Under the pieces are notes generated by a model, which did not search any database, had not been told where the DNA came from, and saw nothing but the letters and a program-made list of their open reading frames with translations. The translations under genes were made by a program, and so were the position numbers. A stretch of 15,421 nucleotides of DNA from an uncultured Bacillaceae bacterium (GTDB taxonomy: Bacteria > Bacillota > Bacilli > Bacillales > Caldibacillaceae): the NCBI GenBank assembly GCA_937934645.1, contig CALGYZ010000108.1:1-15421 (forward strand), given 5' to 3'. Of this stretch, positions 6,568 to 13,099 are shown in pieces (within the stretch, counting starts at the first letter, position 1; every line of letters begins with the position of its first letter).

Positions 6568-7926
6568 ATGGATATAAGTTTATTCATACAGATGATGATC
6601 GCCGCCTTGGCGGCTACTGTCGCATACACCATTCTCGGAGTTGTACCGGGAACCGATGAAACGGCCGTTATTGCCCCGGTCACGCTGGCGCTGATTCTTG
6701 CAGGCATTCAGCCTGTTGTTGTGCTTACCTTTTATATGGCGGCGATCATTGCTCATAAATTAACAGATTCTGTTCCGGTGGCAGTTGCCGGCATTCCCGG
6801 GGGAGTCATGGCAACACCGATGGTTGAACATGCAGTTGTTTTAAAAAAACACGGCCAATCGGAAACAAGTATTAAAAAAATGATTTCCGGTTCGGTCATC
6901 GGCACACTCGTTTCTTTGCCCGTCAGCCTGCTTTTGGCCGGCGCATTGATTCCTTTTGCAGGCTTTATTGATGATTACGCCAATGAAGTTCTTTTTGCCG
7001 GTACGGTCGTACTTGCATTACTGTCTGCGAACCGCTGGCTTTCCTTCCTGGTAATCGTCCCGTTCGCCTTATTGATTCAGGGATTGCGCTTTTTATACTG
7101 GGAGCTCGGTATTGTCCCTGAGGGGAAAAATGTATTTATTTCCTTTTTCCTCGGCATTACAATCGGTCCGGTGATTGTGACGTTCATTGATTTATTGAAT
7201 AAAGAAAAAAGAAAGCAGCTCGTCCGGAACGGGCCGGCTGAAATTACGATCAAAAAGCTAAAAAAAGAAAAAGGATTCCCCAATCCGTTTGTCATTTTGT
7301 CCAAAAGGGAGCTGGGCATGAGTTCCATTGCTTCCCTTATCGGAACGGTCACATTTATGTTAAGTGCCGTCGGGGTAACAACCCTTGTCGGGGAACTGTT
7401 TTCCAAACGGGAAAAGGATCCGGTGAAGCGTTCATCGCTGGCGATCAGCTGTATGGAAGCTTTGGCGAATGCAACGTATATTGCCGGTACACTTGTTCCC
7501 TTAATTGCCCTCGGCTACCCGCTTTCATCCGTTGCGCTCGGACCGGCAAACCCGTTATTTCATGCACCGCCAGTTTTGACACTGGAAAATAACTTGCATC
7601 ATATTTTGTCTTTTTCCGACTTCATTTGGGCGGTCTGTATCGGTGTATTTATATCATTGGCCATTACCTATTTCCTTACGGTGAAATATGCCAATGAAAT
7701 TTGCCGGTTTGTGTTTAAACGGATTCCCCATGAAGCCATTTTGGGCTTGTTTTCCGGCCTCGTCCTGTTGCTTGCCTACATGGATGCGGGCTGGCTTAAT
7801 ATTGCCGGAGTGTTTTTAATTTCTCTTGTTTCGGGAACGTTAAGCCGCTCCGGAGTGAATTTCGGTGTCCAATTTATGATTCTGTATAGTGCCCCCTGGT
7901 TAGTCTCGATTTTAGCAGGAATGTAA
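6568..7926 (+). CDS. TctA-like carboxylate transporter permease
   Basis: Polytopic membrane protein of 452 residues with about eleven hydrophobic segments, resembling the large permease (TctA, former DUF112) of tripartite tricarboxylate transporters. Diagnostic stretches are VVPGTDETAVIAP (about 25-37), GIPGGVMATP (75-84) and EALANATYIAGTLVPLIALGYP (297-318). The last corresponds to the TctA signature PEAANNA...GIPGS, with changes. It is somewhat shorter than the usual 500 or so residues. No TctC binding protein or TctB subunit is encoded nearby, so it either works alone, with the 84-residue protein, or with distant subunits. ATG at 6568 follows AAAGGAAGG by seven bases. The mevalonate kinase gene begins only 25 bases after its stop, which ties it to isoprenoid synthesis. 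Substrate is unproven; a mevalonate-like hydroxy acid or ferric citrate are the obvious candidates. Confidence 0.8.
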   Translation: MDISLFIQMMIAALAATVAYTILGVVPGTDETAVIAPVTLALILAGIQPVVVLTFYMAAIIAHKLTDSVPVAVAGIPGGVMATPMVEHAVVLKKHGQSETSIKKMISGSVIGTLVSLPVSLLLAGALIPFAGFIDDYANEVLFAGTVVLALLSANRWLSFLVIVPFALLIQGLRFLYWELGIVPEGKNVFISFFLGITIGPVIVTFIDLLNKEKRKQLVRNGPAEITIKKLKKEKGFPNPFVILSKRELGMSSIASLIGTVTFMLSAVGVTTLVGELFSKREKDPVKRSSLAISCMEALANATYIAGTLVPLIALGYPLSSVALGPANPLFHAPPVLTLENNLHHILSFSDFIWAVCIGVFISLAITYFLTVKYANEICRFVFKRIPHEAILGLFSGLVLLLAYMDAGWLNIAGVFLISLVSGTLSRSGVNFGVQFMILYSAPWLVSILAGM

Positions 7927-7951
7927 ATCAATCAGAAAGTAGGGAACTTCT

Positions 7952-8911
7952 TTGTCGACAAACATGATCAAAGCGTCTGGAACAGCTCATGCAAAGGTAA
8001 TTTTAACCGGCGAGCATGCCGTTGTTCATCATGAGCCGGCGATTGCTCTGCCTTTTCCCGTATTAACGGCCAGGGCGGCCGTGGAACCGGGAAACGGTGA
8101 AGTTTTGTTTACCGCCGGGAATTACTGCGGCTCTCTCCAAACCGTTCCGGCCCGGTTGAAAGGTCTTGCTTTATGTATTGAAAAAACATTAAAATTTCTC
8201 CGTCAGCCTTGCCGTGATTTACATATTAAGTTGGAATCGGATATTCCGACCGGCCGCGGACTCGGCTCGAGTGCGGCAACGGCAGTGGCTGTTGTCCGCG
8301 GATTGGCCCGCTTTTTCCGCTGTCCGTTATCCCATAAAGAGCTGACCGGCTTGGCAAATGTGGCGGAAAAATATGCCCACGGAAGTCCGAGCGGAATTGA
8401 TTTGGAAGCTTCGGTCAGCCGGTTTCCCATTTATTTTATAAAAGGAAGGAAACCGGAACGGTTGGTAATTCGTCGCCCGTTTTATTTGGCGGTTGCCGAT
8501 ACCGGCAAGCCCGGTAATACGAAGCTTGCCGTCAACAGCATTTTAGAAAAACGAAAAACAGATCCGGTCCGTACCGGTGAATCCATCCGCCGTCTCGGCC
8601 AATTGACAGTACAGGCAAAAGATGCCCTCCGGGAGGGGAATGTTACCATTTTAGGCAGATTAATAGACTCTGCCCAGACAGAATTAAGGAAGCTAGGGGT
8701 CAGTGATAACAATATTGATTATTTTGTCCGCACGGCAAAACAATCCGGTGCCCTTGGTGCCAAGTTGACAGGAGGCGGCCGCGGCGGATGCATCATCGCC
8801 TTGGCTGAAAATAAAGAGCATGCCGTACGGATTTGTGATGCACTGCTTTTTAAAGGAGCCGGACAGACCTGGTTTTTTCAGGTGGAAAAATCAACGGAAG
8901 AATTGGAGTGA
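7952..8911 (+). CDS. mvaK1: Mevalonate kinase
   Basis: GHMP-family kinase of 319 residues that phosphorylates mevalonate to 5-phosphomevalonate with ATP, the first step of the lower mevalonate pathway. Motif 1 AHAKVILTGEHAVVHHEPAIA (about 12-32) is the mevalonate-kinase form of the GHMP N-terminus. The ATP loop PTGRGLGSSAAT spans 99-110. GSPSGIDLEAS (144-154) holds the likely catalytic base Asp150. GAKLTGGGRGGCIIAL (269-284) is the C-terminal GHMP motif. TTG at 7952 is preferred because AGGGA (7941-7945) lies six bases upstream; the in-frame ATG at 7964 is 18 bases away from it. The gene sits 25 bases after the permease and its end overlaps the start of mvaD by four bases (GTGA), suggesting translational coupling. 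Confidence 0.93.
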   Translation: MSTNMIKASGTAHAKVILTGEHAVVHHEPAIALPFPVLTARAAVEPGNGEVLFTAGNYCGSLQTVPARLKGLALCIEKTLKFLRQPCRDLHIKLESDIPTGRGLGSSAATAVAVVRGLARFFRCPLSHKELTGLANVAEKYAHGSPSGIDLEASVSRFPIYFIKGRKPERLVIRRPFYLAVADTGKPGNTKLAVNSILEKRKTDPVRTGESIRRLGQLTVQAKDALREGNVTILGRLIDSAQTELRKLGVSDNNIDYFVRTAKQSGALGAKLTGGGRGGCIIALAENKEHAVRICDALLFKGAGQTWFFQVEKSTEELE

Positions 8912-9903
8912 CAACGTTGAAGGCAAAGGCGAAAGCGCATACGAATATTGCACTCATCAAATATTGGGGTAAACGGGATGAGACTTTGATTTTGCCGATG
9001 AACAGCAGTTTATCGCTGACACTTGACCGGTTTTATACGGTCACACAGGTGGAGTTTGCAGAAAATCAGACGGAAGATGTGTTCTATTTGAACGGAAAGC
9101 AGGCCTCCGGGGACGAAACGTTAAAAGTTTCCCGCTTTTTGGACCATATCCGCAAAAAAGCCGGCAAACATTTTCATGCGACTGTCCGCTCGGAAAACCA
9201 TGTGCCGACGGCCGCCGGATTTGCGTCATCTGCATCCGGCTATGCCGCCCTTGCAGCTGCATCGGCTAAAGCCGCCGGTCTGGATCTTTCGTTAACGGAA
9301 CTCTCGCGTCTTGCCCGCTTAGGTTCGGGTTCTGCCTGCCGGTCGGTTTTTGGTGGTTATGTCGAGTGGAAAAAAGGGGAGAAAGAGGACGGATCGGACT
9401 CCCATGCGGTTCCTCTGTTAGACGGGGGAAAATTTCCGGTTTCCGTTCTGGCGGTGATGGTTGAAGGAAAACGGAAAAAGGTGCTGAGCCGGGAAGGAAT
9501 GAAACGGACCGTGTACAGCTCCCCTTTTTACCGGGGCTGGCTGGAAACGGTGGATGAAGACTTGCGCCTGATGAAACAAGCCTTGGAAAAAAGGGATTTT
9601 ACGCTACTCGGTGAAACGGCGGAGCGGAACGCATTGAAAATGCACGCCACAACCCTCGGGGCCGTGCCTCCCTTTTATTACTGGCAAAGCGGTACAATTG
9701 CCATTATGGATATGGTAAGGGACATGCGCCGGCAAAATATTGAAACTTATTTTACAATTGATGCGGGGCCGAATGTGAAAGTATTATGCCGGAGGGAAGA
9801 TGAAGAAAAGATCGCCGGGATGCTAAAGGAAAATCCCTTTGTCAAAGATGTTATTCTTTGCCGCCACGGACCGGGGATTGCCTATTTGAATGATGTTGAA
9901 TGA
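8908..9903 (+). CDS. mvaD: Diphosphomevalonate decarboxylase
   Basis: GHMP-family enzyme of 331 residues converting 5-diphosphomevalonate, with ATP, to isopentenyl diphosphate, CO2 and phosphate. The N-terminus AHTNIALIKYWGKRDETLILPMNSSLSLTL is the family signature. KYWGK spans 18-22. The ATP loop VPTAAGFASSASGYAAL covers about 99-115, GSGSACRSVFGG covers 139-150, and IDAGPNV contains the probable catalytic Asp285. Two starts are possible: GTG at 8908, overlapping the mvaK1 stop with GGAAG seven bases upstream, or TTG at 8917 with GGAG (8905-8908) eight bases upstream. The latter would give a protein shorter by three residues. The order kinase-decarboxylase-kinase is the same as in the staphylococcal mvaK1-mvaD-mvaK2 cluster. 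Confidence 0.94.
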   Translation: MTTLKAKAKAHTNIALIKYWGKRDETLILPMNSSLSLTLDRFYTVTQVEFAENQTEDVFYLNGKQASGDETLKVSRFLDHIRKKAGKHFHATVRSENHVPTAAGFASSASGYAALAAASAKAAGLDLSLTELSRLARLGSGSACRSVFGGYVEWKKGEKEDGSDSHAVPLLDGGKFPVSVLAVMVEGKRKKVLSREGMKRTVYSSPFYRGWLETVDEDLRLMKQALEKRDFTLLGETAERNALKMHATTLGAVPPFYYWQSGTIAIMDMVRDMRRQNIETYFTIDAGPNVKVLCRREDEEKIAGMLKENPFVKDVILCRHGPGIAYLNDVE

Positions 9904-9932
9904 ACCAAACAGGATAAAAGGAAGATGTGATC

Positions 9933-11033
9933 ATGACGGATATCATAAATGTAACGGTACCGGGGAAATTGTTCATTGCCGGTGAATATGCGGTTTTGGA
10001 GGAGAACCGGCGGGCGGTTGTCACAGCTGTGGACCGCTATATGAAAGGGACCATAGAAGCAAGCAGCCAATATGTTCTGTCCTTGCCGCAGGCCGGTTTT
10101 CCCCATATCCGTTTTGATATTCGCGGTGATGCGGTCATTTTTGAAAAACCGGATGAAAAACTAAACTTTATTCACGATGCACTGCTTCTTTTTCACCGGT
10201 TTTTACGGGAGCACGGTATCGAAGCGCGTCCGTTTCAATTGACAGTAACGAGCGAACTGGATCACCCATCGGGGAAAAAGTTAGGTCTGGGATCAAGTGC
10301 AGCCATCGTTGTTACGGCAATAACTGCGCTCTTAAACTTTTATAAAGGAGAGAACATCCGACCGGAAAAAGAATTGATTTACAAGTTGTCCGCCATCAGT
10401 CATTACCTTACTCAGGGAAATGGTTCGTGCGCGGATATTGCTGCCTCTACCTACGGAGGCTGGCTTAGCTACACCATGTTCCGGCCGGACTGGCTCCTTG
10501 ACAGATTGCGGGAAGGTACGGATATCAGCGATCTGGCGGAAGCATGCTGGCCAGGGCTTTCCATTGAACAGATCACGCCCCCGACCGGGCTGAACTTTAT
10601 AGCCGGCTGGACAAAAGAAGCTGCCTCCACCGCTCCGATGGTGGAAAGGGTACAGAAATTGCGGACAACGAACCGGCCGGTTTACCGTGATTTTTTAGAC
10701 AGGAGCGGACAGGCGGTGGCGGCATTGATTGACAGCTTTCACCGGAGCGATTTGGAAGGTGCGATTAAAAGCTTGCGCGACAACCGCAACGCTTTAAAGG
10801 AATTAGGTGAATATGCCGGCGTGGAGATTGAAACCCCGGCGTTAAAAAAATTAATTACTGCCGCCAACCGGTACGGAAGCGGAAAATCTTCCGGCGCGGG
10901 CGGCGGTGACTGCGGTATTGCTTTCGTGCGGAATGAAGCGGATATTGAACTGCTGAAAAAAGATTGGCGGAAACAAGACATTCTTCCGTTGCCGGTACAA
11001 GTTTCAACAGCCGGGGCACGGCCGTCTGAATGA
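9933..11033 (+). CDS. mvaK2: Phosphomevalonate kinase
   Basis: GHMP-family kinase of 366 residues that turns 5-phosphomevalonate into 5-diphosphomevalonate, the substrate of the decarboxylase encoded just upstream. It opens with NVTVPGKLFIAGEYAVLEE, typical of bacterial MvaK2. The ATP loop KLGLGSSAAIVVTAI is at about 116-130. NGSCADIAASTYGGWLSY (about 163-180) is the substrate-binding segment, and GSGKSSGAGGGDCGIAF (about 315-331) is the C-terminal GHMP motif. ATG at 9933 is chosen because AAAAGGAAG ends eight bases before it. GTG at 9927 would leave only two bases. It lies 29 bases after mvaD and 27 bases before fni, with no promoter or terminator visible in either gap. Confidence 0.93.
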   Translation: MTDIINVTVPGKLFIAGEYAVLEENRRAVVTAVDRYMKGTIEASSQYVLSLPQAGFPHIRFDIRGDAVIFEKPDEKLNFIHDALLLFHRFLREHGIEARPFQLTVTSELDHPSGKKLGLGSSAAIVVTAITALLNFYKGENIRPEKELIYKLSAISHYLTQGNGSCADIAASTYGGWLSYTMFRPDWLLDRLREGTDISDLAEACWPGLSIEQITPPTGLNFIAGWTKEAASTAPMVERVQKLRTTNRPVYRDFLDRSGQAVAALIDSFHRSDLEGAIKSLRDNRNALKELGEYAGVEIETPALKKLITAANRYGSGKSSGAGGGDCGIAFVRNEADIELLKKDWRKQDILPLPVQVSTAGARPSE

Positions 11034-11060
11034 ACTGCCTGAAAGAGGTGTGGGGGTTTT

Positions 11061-12119
11061 ATGACAGAAGAAATCCATAAACGAAAATCAGAACATATCG
11101 AAATCGTCTTAAAAGAAAAAGTAACGGGAACAGGGATGACAACCGGCTTTGAATCAGTCCGCTTCATCCACAATGCGCTTCCCGAACTCGATTTTAATGA
11201 AATCAGCCTGGAAACCGAATTTATGGGCCGTCCGGTCAAGACGCCGTTTTTAATCAGCTCAATGACCGGGGGCGTGACTTTTGCTGAAAAAATAAATAAA
11301 AACCTGGCGACCGCCGCCCAAAATCAAGGCTGGATGCTTGCCCTCGGGTCGACCCGTGCACTGATTGAAAGCACGGAACATCATGAATCATTCCGGCTGC
11401 GGAAATATGCTCCCGATGTGCCGATCATTGCCAATCTTGGGGCGGTCCAGCTGAATTACGGTTTCGGTCTTGATGAATGCAAAAGAATTATGGATATAAC
11501 GGAAGCCGATTGTTTAGTTCTTCATTTAAACAGCATTCAGGAAGTCATCCAGCACGAAGGGAACACGAATTTCAAAAATTTGCTGGTGAAAATCGAGGAA
11601 TTATGTACCCGAATAGATGTCCCGATCGGTATAAAGGAAGTAGGCTGGGGGATTGACGGAAAAACGGCGAAGTTGCTGACGGAAGCCGGTATTTCTTTTA
11701 TTGATGTTGCCGGTGCAGGGGGAACATCCTGGAGCCAGGTGGAAAAATACCGGTCCAAAGATCCGGTGAAACGGGCGGCTGCTGAAGCGTTCAGCGACTG
11801 GGGAATTCCGACGGCCGTATGCATTCAATCAGTCCGGGAAACGCTGCCGGATGCTTTGCTCATCGCCAGCGGCGGCATGCGGACGGGTGTTGATGCAGCC
11901 AAAGCTCTCGCCATGGGTGCAGACTTCACCGGTTTTGCCCGGTCGATCTTGCAGGAAGCAACAGAAACTCCGGAAGCGGTCATCGAAGTGATGAAAACGC
12001 GGGAGCTGGAATTAAAAATGGCCATGTTTGCGATCGGTGCGGGAACAATCGTAGAGTTAAAAAATACGGAACGGATCAGAATCGGGGAAGACATTTTGCG
12101 GTTTGCCCGGGGAAAATAA
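11061..12119 (+). CDS. fni: Type 2 isopentenyl-diphosphate delta-isomerase (FMN/NADPH dependent)
   Basis: Cytosolic flavoenzyme of 352 residues that interconverts IPP and DMAPP, completing the pathway. It is the bacterial/archaeal type 2 enzyme, a TIM-barrel FMN protein unrelated to Nudix type 1. Motifs in order: RKSEHIEI (8-15), SSMTGG (66-71), HLNSIQEVIQHEGNTNF (155-171) with the substrate- and metal-contacting Gln160 and Glu161, KEVGWG (192-197), VAGAGGTSW (216-224) and ASGGMRTG (269-276) for FMN phosphate binding. ATG at 11061 follows AAGAGGTG (11043-11050) by ten bases. The enzyme uses FMN, NADPH and Mg and needs no iron, which matters for the Fur link. It is the last gene of the operon; a strong terminator begins about 20 bases after its stop. 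Confidence 0.95.
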   Translation: MTEEIHKRKSEHIEIVLKEKVTGTGMTTGFESVRFIHNALPELDFNEISLETEFMGRPVKTPFLISSMTGGVTFAEKINKNLATAAQNQGWMLALGSTRALIESTEHHESFRLRKYAPDVPIIANLGAVQLNYGFGLDECKRIMDITEADCLVLHLNSIQEVIQHEGNTNFKNLLVKIEELCTRIDVPIGIKEVGWGIDGKTAKLLTEAGISFIDVAGAGGTSWSQVEKYRSKDPVKRAAAEAFSDWGIPTAVCIQSVRETLPDALLIASGGMRTGVDAAKALAMGADFTGFARSILQEATETPEAVIEVMKTRELELKMAMFAIGAGTIVELKNTERIRIGEDILRFARGK

Positions 12120-12138
12120 ACTGCGGGGCATTTTCGAA

Positions 12139-12178
12139 CCGGATTCCGGCTTTAACGGCTGCCGGATCCGGCTTTTTT
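12139..12178 (+). terminator. Rho-independent terminator of the mevalonate operon
   Basis: CCGGATTCCGGC (12139-12150) pairs with GCCGGATCCGG (12161-12171), with one bulged T and a 10-base loop, then CTTTTTT. The right arm is itself part of a perfect 12-base palindrome (12161-12172). No earlier terminator is visible from 6216 onward, which supports a single six-gene transcript. Confidence 0.88.
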
Positions 12179-12252
12179 CTGATTCACCCTGCCTCCGTGA
12201 ACAAGCAGACTGGGCTTTCCGGTCAAAGCCCGACGGGGATATCTCCGAAAAC

Positions 12253-12298
12253 AAAAAACCGCTGCTCCGTTTCCGGTGCATCCCGGACGGGAGGGCGG
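12253..12298 (-). terminator. Probable terminator of the spore-coat gene pair
   Basis: Read on the minus strand, ACCGC just after the stop codon pairs with GCGGT, followed by six T (complement of 12253-12258). Inside, CCG/CGG and CCGG/CCGG pairs stack across small internal loops. The stem is interrupted, so it is weaker than the other terminators in the window. Confidence 0.55.
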
Positions 12299-12300
12299 TA

Positions 12301-12594
12301 TTACATGCTTTCCGTATCCGGGGTATAATCCGGCGTAGTTTGCTGCCGGTATTTTCGTAATGGTACCGGATAGGTATACCCTTTCTTTTGCATATACCGC
12401 TTGATTTCTTCATACGTTGCAACAGCCCGTGCGAGCTGCTTTTCCAGTTCTTTCCGTTTCTCTTCTCTGTCGGTTTCGGTTAAAGCCATTGACGTGTAGA
12501 TGATTCTTGATTTGACCGACAGGAGGAAATCCGCCGCAATGGCTTCATCGGACATCCCATCCATTCCTGAAATGCTTTTTACATATTCATTCAT
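12301..12594 (-). CDS. CotF-like spore coat protein, C-terminal part of a split pair
   Basis: 97 residues, mostly helical, charged and without membrane segments or signal peptide. The segment DEAIAADFLLSVKSRIIYTSMALTETDREEKRKELEKQLARAVATYEEIKRYM resembles the second half of the CotF spore coat domain, also found in the small Bacillus proteins YraD/YraF. The tail is Tyr- and Pro-rich (KKGYTYPVPLRKYRQQ), as is common in coat proteins. ATG at 12592-12594 has the strong site AGGAGGG seven bases upstream (complement of 12602-12608). It overlaps the end of the preceding 71-residue gene by eight bases, so translation is probably coupled. Assignment rests on remembered similarity, not on a catalytic motif. 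Confidence 0.7.
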   Translation of the reverse strand: MNEYVKSISGMDGMSDEAIAADFLLSVKSRIIYTSMALTETDREEKRKELEKQLARAVATYEEIKRYMQKKGYTYPVPLRKYRQQTTPDYTPDTESM

Positions 12595-12802
12595 ATGATT
12601 TCCCTCCTGACTGTTTTTCCTGTTTTAACATTTGCTCCAGACGGGTAATATTTTGTCTGCCGGCATGCAAGTCCCGGAGCAGGAGCACTTTTAATTCCGG
12701 GTCGTGAACATATTTTGCTGTTTCCGCCTGTTTTGTTAAGCAAAAGGTGTTGAAAGCCAGTAGCTCGGATAATCCTGGTGGCTCATGAAATTCAGGAAGC
12801 AT
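12587..12802 (-). CDS. CotF-like spore coat protein, N-terminal part of a split pair
   Basis: 71 residues, soluble and helical: ELLAFNTFCLTKQAETAKYVHDPELKVLLLRDLHAGRQNITRLEQML. This is the ferritin-like helical hairpin that begins CotF-type coat proteins, as in the small Bacillus YraE/YraG proteins. ATG at 12800-12802; a moderate ribosome site (AGGCGGGA on the minus strand) lies about six bases upstream. The start of the 97-residue gene lies within its last codons, so the two polypeptides probably pair to rebuild one CotF-like unit in the forespore or mother cell. I could not identify a SigE, SigK or SigG promoter with confidence. Confidence 0.65.
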   Translation of the reverse strand: MLPEFHEPPGLSELLAFNTFCLTKQAETAKYVHDPELKVLLLRDLHAGRQNITRLEQMLKQEKQSGGKSYE

Positions 12803-13099
12803 TTTGATCCCGCCTTTCCGATTTTTTTATAGTGTTTTTCTTTCATAAAAATTTGATACGTAGGAATTATTAATTTTTCCGCCAAAAGTTTTACAGAAAA
12901 AAATTCTTTCTTCTGCTTTATAATAAAGATATGGAAAGGCATCCGGAAACAAACGGGGAAGTCCGCAGTGCTTGGTCCGGAGGGGTTGTTGAAATTTGCC
13001 GCCGGATGCTGTCAAATGCCTGGCGTTCGTGTAAAATCGTGCTATAATCGTGCTATAATAGATGGTATATTGGATATGCGATATATTGGAGGGACAGAT
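12803..13099. other. Intergenic region between coat genes and pncB
   Basis: No firm gene is seen. A TATAAT at 12919-12924 has TTTACA (12890-12895) 23 bases upstream, too far for a normal promoter. An ATG at 12931 opens a 38-codon frame ending at 13047 but has no ribosome site. GCATCCGG (12939-12946) is complementary to CCGGATGC (13002-13009), so a long hairpin is possible. The tandem extended -10 boxes (13038-13059) and the ribosome site of pncB lie at the right end. Confidence 0.5.
13038..13059 (+). promoter_or_regulatory. Tandemly duplicated extended -10 promoter of pncB
   Basis: The 11-mer CGTGCTATAAT occurs twice without a gap (13038-13048 and 13049-13059). Each copy carries an extended -10, TGCTATAAT, with a perfect TATAAT. 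No good -35 is spaced for either copy, which an extended -10 can tolerate. Starts would fall near 13055 and 13066, giving leaders of about 35-45 bases. Confidence 0.7.

Noticed and set aside
6372..6659. 95-codon frame overlapping the 84-residue protein and the permease start
   Set aside because: It runs out of frame through two well-supported genes, has no ribosome site, and its product has no coherent hydrophobic pattern.
7952..11033. The three GHMP proteins as homoserine kinase, galactokinase or CDP-methylerythritol kinase
   Set aside because: KYWGK with DAGPNV, KVILTGEHAVV and KLFIAGEYAV are specific to the mevalonate enzymes, and the gene order with fni agrees.
12103..12360. 85-codon plus-strand frame after fni
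   Set aside because: It spans the fni end, its terminator and the antisense of the coat gene; its composition reflects the terminator stems.
12968..13099. N-terminal extension of pncB by 44 residues
   Set aside because: It would be translated through both -10 boxes, and the known family N-terminus begins at GTG 13100, which has GGAGGG six bases upstream.
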